DNA of 10,890 nt from Pseudomonadota bacterium (GTDB lineage: Bacteria; Pseudomonadota; Gammaproteobacteria; Burkholderiales; Burkholderiaceae_B). The notes under the pieces were generated by a model. The model worked only from the letters and a program-made list of their open reading frames with translations. It was not told the DNA's origin and did not search any database. Made by a program: the position numbers and the translations under genes. Location of the stretch: positions 1 through 10,890 of the forward strand of contig JAEWJD010000258.1 of assembly GCA_023386765.1 (NCBI GenBank), read 5' to 3'. Below, piece by piece: positions 1 through 6,095 of the stretch; the stretch's first letter is position 1; every line of letters starts with the position of its first letter.

Positions 1-66
1 CAGCATGACCACGCACGCCAGCAACAACGCCATGAAGGACTTCTTGCGCAAACCCCACTTCGCCAT
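1..66 (-). CDS. N-terminus of a membrane or exported protein (partial, runs off the left edge)
   Basis: Only the first 22 codons are in the window. They read leftward from an ATG at 66-64 and give MAKWGLRKKSF followed by MALLLACVVML. A basic N-terminus (K3, R7, K8, K9) before an uninterrupted hydrophobic run is the pattern of a signal peptide or signal-anchor helix, so the product should be exported or inner-membrane anchored. The start is supported by AGGGG about 8 bases upstream on the minus strand. Another ATG at 73-71 is in a different frame and gives no such pattern. The fragment is too short to name a family: a sensor kinase, a diguanylate cyclase or any exported protein would fit. The frame stays open to base 1. 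Confidence 0.6.
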   Translation of the reverse strand, partial: MAKWGLRKKSFMALLLACVVML

Positions 67-350
67 TCGACATTCCCCTGCGGGCCGATAGCCCTGCCAC
101 AGCGGAGACTCTCAACGATGGCCGGTCCTGCCCGTGCCTCCCCGCGTGCCTTGCGCAGTCGCCGATGCCGCAGCGCAACGTAAGGCGCCGCTAGTGTAGT
201 TGCCCTAGACCACAGAAGGAAACACACCCATACCAGCGCGCCGCACTATATCTGATTGTTGCGCAATATTCTGACAAGCATTGATATTGCTTACTTTGTA
301 TGTCCGAATAATTCGGCTGCGGCAGCCTGCACGGTAGGCCCTGCGGCCGC
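67..350. other. Intergenic region between livF and the leftward partial gene
   Basis: This 284-base gap lies downstream of the livF stop and upstream of the partial gene, so it should hold the end of the liv transcript and the promoter of the left gene. Bases 241-315 are clearly richer in A+T than the surroundings. On the minus strand a TTGTCA (277-272) lies upstream of GATATA/TATAGT (252-245), but the 19-21 base spacing is poor, so I do not call a promoter. Two palindromes abut at 304-327 and are listed separately. I see no convincing gene; the ORFs crossing this stretch have no ribosome site or family motif. Confidence 0.6.
304..327. repeat. Two abutting 13-base palindromes downstream of livF
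   Basis: Bases 304-316 form CCGAAT-A-ATTCGG and bases 315-327 form GGCTGC-G-GCAGCC. Each has perfect 6-base arms around one central base, and they share GG at 315-316, so in RNA the two hairpins would compete for the shared bases. They start 24 bases past the livF stop. In the direction of liv transcription the GC-rich stem comes first and is followed by GAATTATTCGG, A/T-rich but without a run of U. It could therefore be a weak or Rho-assisted end for the liv transcript, or a protein-binding site. Confidence 0.35.
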
Positions 351-1055
351 TCATACACCCAGATAACGCTCCCACACTCCGCGATCCGCATCCAGAGCAG
401 CAGAGCTTCCCGTCCAGACCACTTTGCCGCGCTCCAGAATGACGTGGTGGTCCGCCAACGCCAGCAGGCGTTCGACATACTTGTCGATCACCAGGGTGGT
501 CTGCCCCGCCGCGCGCAGACGCGCCAGGCATTGCCAGATTTCCTCGCGGATCTTCGGCGCCAGGCCCTCGGTCGCCTCGTCGAGAATCAACAACTGCGGA
601 TTGGTCACCAGCGCGCGCCCGATGGCCAGCATCTGCTGCTCCCCGCCGGAAAGCTGGTTGCCCATGTTCCCGGCGCGCTCGGCCAGCCTCGGAAACAGCT
701 CGAAGACGCGCTGCGCCGTCCAGGGTTCACCCATGCCGGGATTGCGCCGCGCCGTGAAAGCCGTGAGATGTTCGCGTACTGTCAGATTGGGAAAGCACTG
801 GCGGCCTTCCGGCACCAGCGCCAGCCCCGCCCGCGCGATGCGATCGGTGGACCACTGCCCGATCGACTGGCCGGCAAAGCAGATCCGGCCGCCCCGCAAT
901 GGCAGCTGGGCGAACAGGGTTCGCAACAGCGTCGTCTTGCCCATGCCGTTGCGCCCCAACAGCGTCACGACCTGACCGGCGCCGATTTCCAGATCCACGC
1001 CGAACAGCACCTGACTGGCGCCATAGCCGCTAGCCACGCCTTCCATGCTCAGCAT
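351..1055 (-). CDS. livF: Branched-chain-amino-acid-type ABC transporter, ATP-binding protein LivF
   Basis: This is one of the two cytoplasmic ATPase subunits that power a HAAT-family importer. The 234-residue length is normal for LivF. Visible motifs are Walker A GRNGMGKTT at 34-42, the family's PEGR in place of the usual Q-loop at 82-85, the signature LSGGEQQ at 135-141, and Walker B LLILDEAT at 155-162 with catalytic E160. The position of the H-loop histidine carries VIDKYVE (K192) rather than the LVEQN I recall for classical E. coli LivF. The ATG at 1055 has GGGGAG a few bases upstream and lies inside the end of livG (7-base overlap), implying translational coupling. It is the last gene of the operon. 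The family is clear, the transported substrate is not. Confidence 0.93.
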   Translation of the reverse strand: MLSMEGVASGYGASQVLFGVDLEIGAGQVVTLLGRNGMGKTTLLRTLFAQLPLRGGRICFAGQSIGQWSTDRIARAGLALVPEGRQCFPNLTVREHLTAFTARRNPGMGEPWTAQRVFELFPRLAERAGNMGNQLSGGEQQMLAIGRALVTNPQLLILDEATEGLAPKIREEIWQCLARLRAAGQTTLVIDKYVERLLALADHHVILERGKVVWTGSSAALDADRGVWERYLGV

Positions 1056-1864
1056 GTCTTCTCCCCGGCATGCTCGCCATCGTCGCCCAGATATGCCTGG
1101 CGCACGTCGGGATTGGCGCGAATCTCCTGCGGCGTGCCGGTGGCGATGATGCGTCCATACACCAGTACCGAAATACGGTCGGCGAGCCGGAACACCGCCT
1201 GCATGTCATGCTCGACCAGCAGCATGGCCGCCCGGCCCCGCAAGGATTCGATCAATTCGGTCAGCCGCAAGGTCTCGTCGGGCCCCATACCCGCCATGGG
1301 TTCATCGAGCAGCAGCACGCTGGGGCGCGCGGCCAGCGCCAGCGCAAACTCCAGCTTGCGCTGCTCGCCATGCGGCAAAGTGCCTGCATCACGGCCCAGC
1401 AGATCCGGCTCGATGGCACACTGCCGGGCGAGCGCGCGGGCCTGCTCATACAGCGCCGGTTCGGCCTGACGCGGCCGCCAGAAGCGAAAGCTGCTGCCGG
1501 CGTGCGCTTGTACCGCCAGCAGAAGATTGTCCATCACCGACATCGCGCGAAAGATATTGGTGATCTGGTACGAACGCGACAGACCGTGGGCCACACGCTC
1601 GTGCGCGCTCAGGCGCGATACGTCCTTGTGGCCCAGCTGCAGGGTGCCGGCATCGGCCGCCAGCGTGCCCGACAACAGATGGATCAGGGTGGACTTGCCG
1701 GCGCCATTGGGCCCGATCAAGGCATGGATTTCACCGGGCGCAAGCGTCAGGTCCACCTGGTCGGTGGCCAGCAGGGCGCCGAAACGACGCACCAGGCCGC
1801 GTGCCTGAAGGGCCGGCACGGCAGGAGGCTGGCCCGGCTGCGCGGGGCGGGAGGCAGGCATCAT
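1049..1864 (-). CDS. livG: Branched-chain-amino-acid-type ABC transporter, ATP-binding protein LivG
   Basis: This is the second ATPase subunit of the importer, pairing with LivF under the LivH/LivM membrane pair. From the ATG at 1864 it has 271 residues: Walker A GPNGAGKST at 51-59, Q-loop Q100 in SYQITN, a signature read as LPHGEQ at 163-168, Walker B VLLLDEPMAG at 183-192 with E188, and the H-loop histidine H219 in VEHD. A C-terminal QAYLGDD is typical of LivG. The frame is open further upstream to an ATG at 1987, but that extension is low-complexity and lies inside livM. The start at 1864 forms an ATGA overlap with the livM stop, so I chose it; a second ATG follows immediately at 1861. The glycine-poor signature (PHGEQ instead of SGGQ/SYGQ) is a modest deviation. 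Confidence 0.93.
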   Translation of the reverse strand: MMPASRPAQPGQPPAVPALQARGLVRRFGALLATDQVDLTLAPGEIHALIGPNGAGKSTLIHLLSGTLAADAGTLQLGHKDVSRLSAHERVAHGLSRSYQITNIFRAMSVMDNLLLAVQAHAGSSFRFWRPRQAEPALYEQARALARQCAIEPDLLGRDAGTLPHGEQRKLEFALALAARPSVLLLDEPMAGMGPDETLRLTELIESLRGRAAMLLVEHDMQAVFRLADRISVLVYGRIIATGTPQEIRANPDVRQAYLGDDGEHAGEKTC

Positions 1865-2814
1865 GGTTTTGTCTTTGCCACAGCGGCGCCGGGGCGCGCC
1901 AGGAACAGGCCGGCCAGCCCGCGCGGCGCGCCAAACACCACGGCCAGCAGCAGCAGGCCCAACGGCAGATGCCAGTATTCGGTCCACTGGCGCAGCACCT
2001 CTTCGAGCACCAGCATCACGGTCGCACCGGCCACGCCGCCATAGCGCAACCCGATCCCGCCGACCAGCACCATGATCAGAAGATTGGCCGACTGGGTCCA
2101 GTGCATGAGGCTGGGTGAAATGAAAAGGTTGTGGTTGGCCAGCAAGGCGCCCGCCAGCCCCGCCAACGCGCCTGACAGCGCAAAAGCCGTCAACTTGATG
2201 CGATAGACCGGGTAACCCAGGGCCTCCATGCGCGCCTCGTTCTCGCGTACCCCCTGCAGGGCCATGCCGTAGCGCGACGCCACCAGACGCCCGAACAGAA
2301 ACAGGCAGGCGCAGAAGATCGCCAGTACGACGTAATAGAAGCTGCGGTCATCGGCCAGGTCCACTCCGGGCAAGGTCGCGTAGCCCGGCAGGTTCAGGCC
2401 ATCCTCGCCGCCATACTGGCGCAGCGAGATGAAGATATAGAACACCATCTGGGCGAAGGCCAGGGTGATCATGATGAAATACACGCCCCGCGTGCGCAGG
2501 GATATCGCCCCGATCACCCAGGCCAGGCAGCCCGACAGCACGATGGCTGCGCCCCAGCCCGCCAGCGCCGACGTGACGCCGCTGGCAGCCAGGATACCCA
2601 CGGCATAGGCCCCCGCGCCAAAGAAGGCGGCATGCCCCATTGCCACCATGCCGCCATAGCCCAGCACCAGATTCAGGCTGGTCGCCGCCAGCGCGTAGAT
2701 AAGCACGCGCCGCAGGAAAGACACATAGAAATCCAGGTCCAGCGCCGGCGCCACCAGCGGGAAGACCACCAGCGCGGCCAGCAACAGCCAGGTCCAGAAC
2801 AGGCTCGCCCGCAT
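1861..2814 (-). CDS. livM: Branched-chain-amino-acid-type ABC transporter permease LivM
   Basis: This is an inner-membrane permease subunit that forms the translocation path with LivH. The product has 317 residues, mostly hydrophobic helices, with the LivM hallmarks NLVLGYGGMVAMGHAAFFG at about 48-66, LRTRGVYFIMITLAFAQM at about 106-123, and the coupling segment RENEARMEALGY at 190-201 that contacts the ATPases. The frame is open upstream to 3048, but that part overlaps livH and reads as arginine/glycine-rich shadow sequence. The ATG at 2814 is preceded by CGGGG at a suitable distance and lies 2 bases past the livH stop. The tail AVAKTKP ends in the ATGA overlap with livG. Confidence 0.93.
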   Translation of the reverse strand: MRASLFWTWLLLAALVVFPLVAPALDLDFYVSFLRRVLIYALAATSLNLVLGYGGMVAMGHAAFFGAGAYAVGILAASGVTSALAGWGAAIVLSGCLAWVIGAISLRTRGVYFIMITLAFAQMVFYIFISLRQYGGEDGLNLPGYATLPGVDLADDRSFYYVVLAIFCACLFLFGRLVASRYGMALQGVRENEARMEALGYPVYRIKLTAFALSGALAGLAGALLANHNLFISPSLMHWTQSANLLIMVLVGGIGLRYGGVAGATVMLVLEEVLRQWTEYWHLPLGLLLLAVVFGAPRGLAGLFLARPGAAVAKTKP

Positions 2815-2816
2815 GG

Positions 2817-3737
2817 TCAACCCCGCGCCGGAAAGAGGCCCGAGGGGCGGAACACCAGGATCCCCGCCATCAGGACATAGATCAGGATCGCCGCCAACGT
2901 GGGCCCCACGCTGGAGGCCACCGCCGGCGAGAACACCTGGCGCAGCAACATGGGCAGAAAGGCGCGCCCGGCGGTATCCACCATGCCGACCAGCAAGGCC
3001 CCGACGAAGGCGCCTCTGATCGAACCGATGCCACCGATCACGATGCATACCAGCACCAGGATCAGGATCTCCTCGCCCATGCCGACCTGCACCGCCGTCA
3101 CCGGCCCCAGTAGCGCACCCGCCACGGCAGCCAGCACGGCCCCAAGCATGAAGACGCCCAGGAACAACAGCGGCACGCGCACCCCCATCAGGGTGGCCAT
3201 CTGCCGGTTGGAAGCCCCTGCCCGCAACAGCACGCCGGCACGCGTGCGCGTCACGAACCAGTACAGGCCCAGGGCAGCCGCCAGGCCGACCACGATGATC
3301 ATCAGGCGATAGGCCGGATACAACAGGTCGGGCAGCAGACGGACCGGTCCAGACAGCACCTGCGGCATATTGAGCATCATCGGGGCGGGGCCCCAGATCA
3401 TCTTCACCAGATCATTGGCGATCAGGATGATGGCGTAGGTACCCAGTACCTGGGCCAGGTGATCGCGCAGCGCCAGACGCCGGATCAGCACCACCTCCAG
3501 CAGCGCGCCGACCAGCCCGGTGACGATGGCCGCCACCAGCACGGCGGCCGCAAACGAACCAGTGCGCTGCATGGTCTCGGCCGCGACATAGGCGCCCGCC
3601 ATGTAGAGCGAACCGTGCGCCAGGTTGAGAATGTCCATGATGCCGAACACCAGGGTCAGACCTGCCGCGATCAGGAACAACATCAAACCGAACTGCAATC
3701 CATTGAGCAACTGCTCGATGACCAGCGTAAACGTCAT
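2817..3737 (-). CDS. livH: Branched-chain-amino-acid-type ABC transporter permease LivH
   Basis: This is the partner permease of LivM in the inner membrane. The 306-residue product is the usual length for LivH and carries the family pattern GLTLVFGIMDILNLAHGSLYM at about residues 26-46, a cytoplasmic coupling stretch RAGASNRQMATLMGVRVP at about 172-189, and GGIGSIRGAFVGALLVG near the last quarter. The ATG at 3737 has AGGGGA about 8 bases upstream on the minus strand. It follows the binding-protein gene after a 57-base gap holding a strong hairpin and precedes livM by 2 bases, so it belongs to the same transcript. Nothing looks truncated or frameshifted. Confidence 0.94.
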   Translation of the reverse strand: MTFTLVIEQLLNGLQFGLMLFLIAAGLTLVFGIMDILNLAHGSLYMAGAYVAAETMQRTGSFAAAVLVAAIVTGLVGALLEVVLIRRLALRDHLAQVLGTYAIILIANDLVKMIWGPAPMMLNMPQVLSGPVRLLPDLLYPAYRLMIIVVGLAAALGLYWFVTRTRAGVLLRAGASNRQMATLMGVRVPLLFLGVFMLGAVLAAVAGALLGPVTAVQVGMGEEILILVLVCIVIGGIGSIRGAFVGALLVGMVDTAGRAFLPMLLRQVFSPAVASSVGPTLAAILIYVLMAGILVFRPSGLFPARG

Positions 3738-3752
3738 GAACCCATCCCCTGG

Positions 3753-3781
3753 GGGCCGCCCGCAAGGCTGCGCGGCGGCCC
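3753..3781 (-). promoter_or_regulatory. Strong intercistronic hairpin between the binding-protein gene and livH
   Basis: GGGCCGCC (3753-3760) and GGCGGCCC (3774-3781) are perfect complements. Inside them CGCA (3761-3764) pairs with TGCG (3769-3772), leaving an AGGC loop and one bulged base (3773), for a 12-bp GC-rich stem. In the direction of transcription it is followed by CCCAGGGGATGGG, with no U-run, so it is not a standard intrinsic terminator. Known precedents in binding-protein operons, such as malE-malF, are structures that protect the upstream message from 3' decay, giving more binding protein than permease. That role here is an inference. Confidence 0.6.
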
Positions 3782-3794
3782 GCTAGCCCGGCTT

Positions 3795-4958
3795 TTACAG
3801 CTTGCACTCGCCGACGTAGACGTCCTGGTAATTGTCGAACACCTTGCCCGCCAGCTTGTTGGTAATGCGTCCGTCGGCATCTTTCTCGATGACGCGCACG
3901 TAGTAAGGCTGGATGGGATAGTGGTTCTTGCCGTAGGTGAAGGGGCCGCGCACCGAGGGGAAGTCGGCCTTCTCCAGGGCAGCGACGATTGCCTCGCGAT
4001 CCTTGGCGCTGCCGCCTGCCTGCTTGACGGCGGCATCGATGGCCATGATCACGTCATAGGCCTGGGCCGCATAGACTGACGGATAGCGGCCCTTGTACTC
4101 CTTGCGGAACGCCTCGACGAACTGTTTGTTCTGCGGATTGTCCAGGTCGTGGGCCCACTGTGCCGTGTTGTACATGCCCAGCATGGGCTCGCCCACCGCC
4201 TGGATCACATCCTCGTCGGCGGAAAAGCCCGGGCCGATCAGGCGCGTATCCTGCGCCAGGCCGGAAGACACGAACTGTTTGACGAAATTGATCCCCATTC
4301 CGCCCGGCAGGAAGATGAACACGGCATCGGGCTTGGCCGCGCGGATCTGCGCGATCTCGGCGGCATAGTCCAGCTGCCCCAGCTTGGTATAGAGCTCCTG
4401 GTCGACGGCCGTCTTGTAGCCACGCTTGAAGCCCGTGAGCGCATCTTTGCCGGCCGGGTAGTCCGGCGCCATGATGAATACCTTCTTGAAACCACGGTCG
4501 GCAGCCACCTTGCCGGCCGCCTCGTGGAAGGCATCATTCTGGTACGACAGGCCGAACCAGTAGCGGTTGCATTGCGCACCGGCCAGCTGGCTGGGGCCCG
4601 GGTTGTTCGACAGGTAAGGCACCTTGGCCGCGAACAGCGCCGGGCCGACGGCCAGGGCCACGTTCGAGCCGATCGGACCGGTAAAGAAATCGACCTTGTC
4701 GCGTTGCAGGTAGCGCGTCACCAGTTGGCGGGCCTGGTCGGGGTTGCCGCCCATGTCCGTCTGCAGGAACTCGGCCGGCTGGCCGCCGAGCTTGCCGTCC
4801 AGTTGTTTGATCGCCAGGTTGAAGCCATCACGGGCTTCGGCCCCCAGCGCCGAGAAGGGCCCTGAAATATCGTTGGCGATACCGACCTTGATCGTATCGG
4901 CCGAGGCCACGGCGGGCATCAGGATGGCGGCAGCCAGTAGGGAGGGAAGGAAACGCAT
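3795..4958 (-). CDS. Periplasmic substrate-binding protein of the HAAT ABC importer (Peripla_BP_6 type)
   Basis: This secreted protein should capture the transported molecule and deliver it to LivH/LivM. The 387-residue precursor starts with a signal peptide (basic R2, hydrophobic core, VASA|DTI, cleavage after residue 20). The mature protein opens with IKVGIANDISGPFSALG, the first strand and ligand-contact turn of type-I periplasmic binding proteins. NNPGPSQLAG at about 118-127 and VFIMAPDYPAGKDALTGFK at about 160-178 fit the LivJ-like fold. The ATG at 4958 has AAGGAGC about 6 bases upstream. Only two cysteines occur, C130 and C385, which could form a disulfide. It is first in the operon. 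Related proteins bind aliphatic amino acids, aromatic carboxylates, amides or urea; the ligand cannot be told here, so I leave out livJ/livK. Confidence 0.92.
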   Translation of the reverse strand: MRFLPSLLAAAILMPAVASADTIKVGIANDISGPFSALGAEARDGFNLAIKQLDGKLGGQPAEFLQTDMGGNPDQARQLVTRYLQRDKVDFFTGPIGSNVALAVGPALFAAKVPYLSNNPGPSQLAGAQCNRYWFGLSYQNDAFHEAAGKVAADRGFKKVFIMAPDYPAGKDALTGFKRGYKTAVDQELYTKLGQLDYAAEIAQIRAAKPDAVFIFLPGGMGINFVKQFVSSGLAQDTRLIGPGFSADEDVIQAVGEPMLGMYNTAQWAHDLDNPQNKQFVEAFRKEYKGRYPSVYAAQAYDVIMAIDAAVKQAGGSAKDREAIVAALEKADFPSVRGPFTYGKNHYPIQPYYVRVIEKDADGRITNKLAGKVFDNYQDVYVGECKL

Positions 4959-5030
4959 GGTGATGCTCCTTGCGCTACGCGCGGCAGAATATTGTTATTG
5001 CTGCGTATTGTTGCGATGAGGACTGCGTCA

Positions 5031-5045
5031 GCCGGCGTCGCCGGC
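5031..5045. repeat. 15-base GC-rich palindrome in the ABC-operon leader
   Basis: GCCGGCG-T-CGCCGGC is a perfect inverted repeat with 7-base arms and one central base. It lies just downstream of the predicted leftward start site (about 5054), so it would form a hairpin near the 5' end of the transporter message or serve as a protein site. Repeated GCCGGCG words are frequent in DNA this GC-rich, so function is uncertain. Confidence 0.35.
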
Positions 5046-5060
5046 GAAGAACTGGCATCG

Positions 5061-5090
5061 CGTATAGTTTAGGTTTAAAGTATTTGGCAA
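5061..5090 (-). promoter_or_regulatory. Sigma-70-like promoter of the ABC transporter operon
   Basis: On the minus strand TTGCCA (5090-5085, 5 of 6 to TTGACA) is followed after 18 bases by TATACG (5066-5061, 4 of 6 to TATAAT). The spacer is A/T-rich in otherwise GC-rich DNA. The predicted start is near 5054, about 95 bases before the binding-protein ATG. It is the best promoter match seen in the gap, but was found by eye only. Confidence 0.5.
5064..5083. promoter_or_regulatory. Candidate operator: 20-bp imperfect palindrome in the promoter spacer
   Basis: ATAGTTTAGG/TTTAAAGTAT has 7 of 10 matching positions between its half-sites, with outer ATA/TAT and inner TTTA/TAAA conserved. It touches the -10 and fills almost all of the spacer of the leftward promoter, where a bound dimer would block RNA polymerase. 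MarR-family proteins typically bind A/T-rich imperfect palindromes of about this size overlapping divergent promoters, and a MarR gene lies in the divergent operon. The assignment to that regulator is an inference. Confidence 0.4.
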
Positions 5091-5179
5091 AACAAGTCTA
5101 GGGTTTGCCCCAGGACATGCACGCAAGCGATGCTGCGACCTGCCCGACCGGCTCCCCTTATCGTCCCTTTATCGTTTTC

Positions 5180-6079
5180 ATGAGCGCATCCGATCACATG
5201 CTCTATCGCAGCTATGACCGCGCCGCGCTTGACGTCCAGTACAACGCACGCGCGACAGTACCCGACATCGAGGCGATTCTCAAGCAATACACCGACGCCA
5301 GCCGCCAGGCGCGCGCCAGCCTGCCGTGCATCGCCGACCAATCCTATGGCGCGCACCCTGACGAACGGCTGGACATTTTCCCGGCTGCGCAATCCGGTGC
5401 CCCCGTGCTGCTGTACATCCACGGCGGCTACTGGCGTGCCCTCGGCAAAGACGACTCCTGCAACATGGCGCCGGCCTTTACAGCGGCGGGCGCCACCGTA
5501 GTCGTGATCAACTATTCGCTCGCGCCCGCCGTCACCCTGGACCACATCGTCGACCAGACGCGCCGTGCACTGGCCTGGGTATACCGCCACATCGCGCGCC
5601 ATGGTGGCGACCCCGCGCGCATCCATCTCTGCGGCAGCTCGGCCGGCGCGCACCTGATCGGCATGCTGCTGGCCAGCGGCTGGCATGCGCGCTACGACCT
5701 GCCGGCCGGCGTGGTGGCCGGCGCGGCGGCGCTATCCGGCCTCTACGACCTGCGCCCGCTGGTACACACCCACATCAACGCCTGGATGCACATGAGCCCG
5801 GCCGATGCCGAACGCAACAGCCCGGCCCTGCTGCCAGCGCCGGCGCACGGCTGTCCGCTGCTGGTCAGCTATGGGGCCAATGAAACCGACGAATTCAAGC
5901 GCCAGAGCCGCGACTACCTGACCCAATGGCTGGGGCGCGGCCATCCTGGCCGCTACATCGACATGCCGGGCAGCAACCACTTCGATCTGGTGCTGCGCCT
6001 GAACGATCCGCATCAGGCGCACACCCGCGCCCTTCTTGAACAAATGGGTCTGGCCCGCGCGCCTGGCGCGCCGACCTGA
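5180..6079 (+). CDS. Alpha/beta hydrolase of the kynurenine-formamidase-like (HGGYW) family
   Basis: This is a cytoplasmic serine hydrolase, likely an amidase or carboxylesterase. From the ATG at 5180 it has 299 residues. HGGYW at 81-85 is the oxyanion motif of arylformamidase-like enzymes. GSSAG at 152-156 gives nucleophile S154, E235 or D237 in GANETDEF is the likely acid, and H267 in SNHFDL is the histidine. This order and spacing fit the AFMID group. The start is uncertain: the frame is open from a TTG at 5105, with ATGs at 5117, 5180 and 5198, and none has a good ribosome site. I prefer 5180 because, as I recall the family, it begins close to the LYRSYDRAALD segment. marR follows after 16 bases, so they are co-transcribed. 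A true kynurenine formamidase is possible, but no other kyn gene is present. Confidence 0.85.
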   Translation: MSASDHMLYRSYDRAALDVQYNARATVPDIEAILKQYTDASRQARASLPCIADQSYGAHPDERLDIFPAAQSGAPVLLYIHGGYWRALGKDDSCNMAPAFTAAGATVVVINYSLAPAVTLDHIVDQTRRALAWVYRHIARHGGDPARIHLCGSSAGAHLIGMLLASGWHARYDLPAGVVAGAAALSGLYDLRPLVHTHINAWMHMSPADAERNSPALLPAPAHGCPLLVSYGANETDEFKRQSRDYLTQWLGRGHPGRYIDMPGSNHFDLVLRLNDPHQAHTRALLEQMGLARAPGAPT

Positions 6080-6095
6080 CCCCCACGAGGCCGCC

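Larger units (their letters stand above)
4959..5179. other. Divergent control region between the ABC operon and the hydrolase-marR pair
   Basis: This 221-base gap separates two outward-reading units. It holds a clear leftward promoter (5061-5090), a 20-bp imperfect palindrome in its spacer, a 15-bp GC-rich palindrome (5031-5045), and a 7-base repeat TATTGTT at 4990-4996 and 5006-5012. A rightward promoter is less clear: CTGGCA (5052-5057) with TAAAGT (5076-5081) at 18 bases is possible and would overlap the leftward one. The leftward transcript would have a leader of about 95 bases. Bases 5105-5179 are open in the hydrolase frame and could be its N-terminus if an earlier start is used. Confidence 0.6.

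Noticed and set aside
245..277. Promoter for the left-edge gene (TTGTCA with GATATA/TATAGT on the minus strand)
   Set aside because: The spacing is 19-21 bases and the -10 match is poor. The region may hold a promoter, but this pairing is not good enough to call.
191..531. Minus-strand open frames at 191-478 and 205-531 beside livF
   Set aside because: They overlap livF in other frames, have no motif, and run into the A/T-rich gap. They look like chance frames.
1865..1987. Upstream extension of livG to the ATG at 1987
   Set aside because: The extra 41 residues are arginine/glycine-rich, lie inside livM, and would replace the ATGA stop-start overlap typical of such operons.
444..2044. Long plus-strand open frames at 444-1469 and 1070-2044
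   Set aside because: They are antisense to livF and livG, whose ABC motifs are intact. The predicted products are low-complexity.
2815..3048. Upstream extension of livM to 3048
   Set aside because: It overlaps the conserved C-terminal part of livH and encodes shadow-like sequence. The ATG at 2814 begins a normal first membrane helix.
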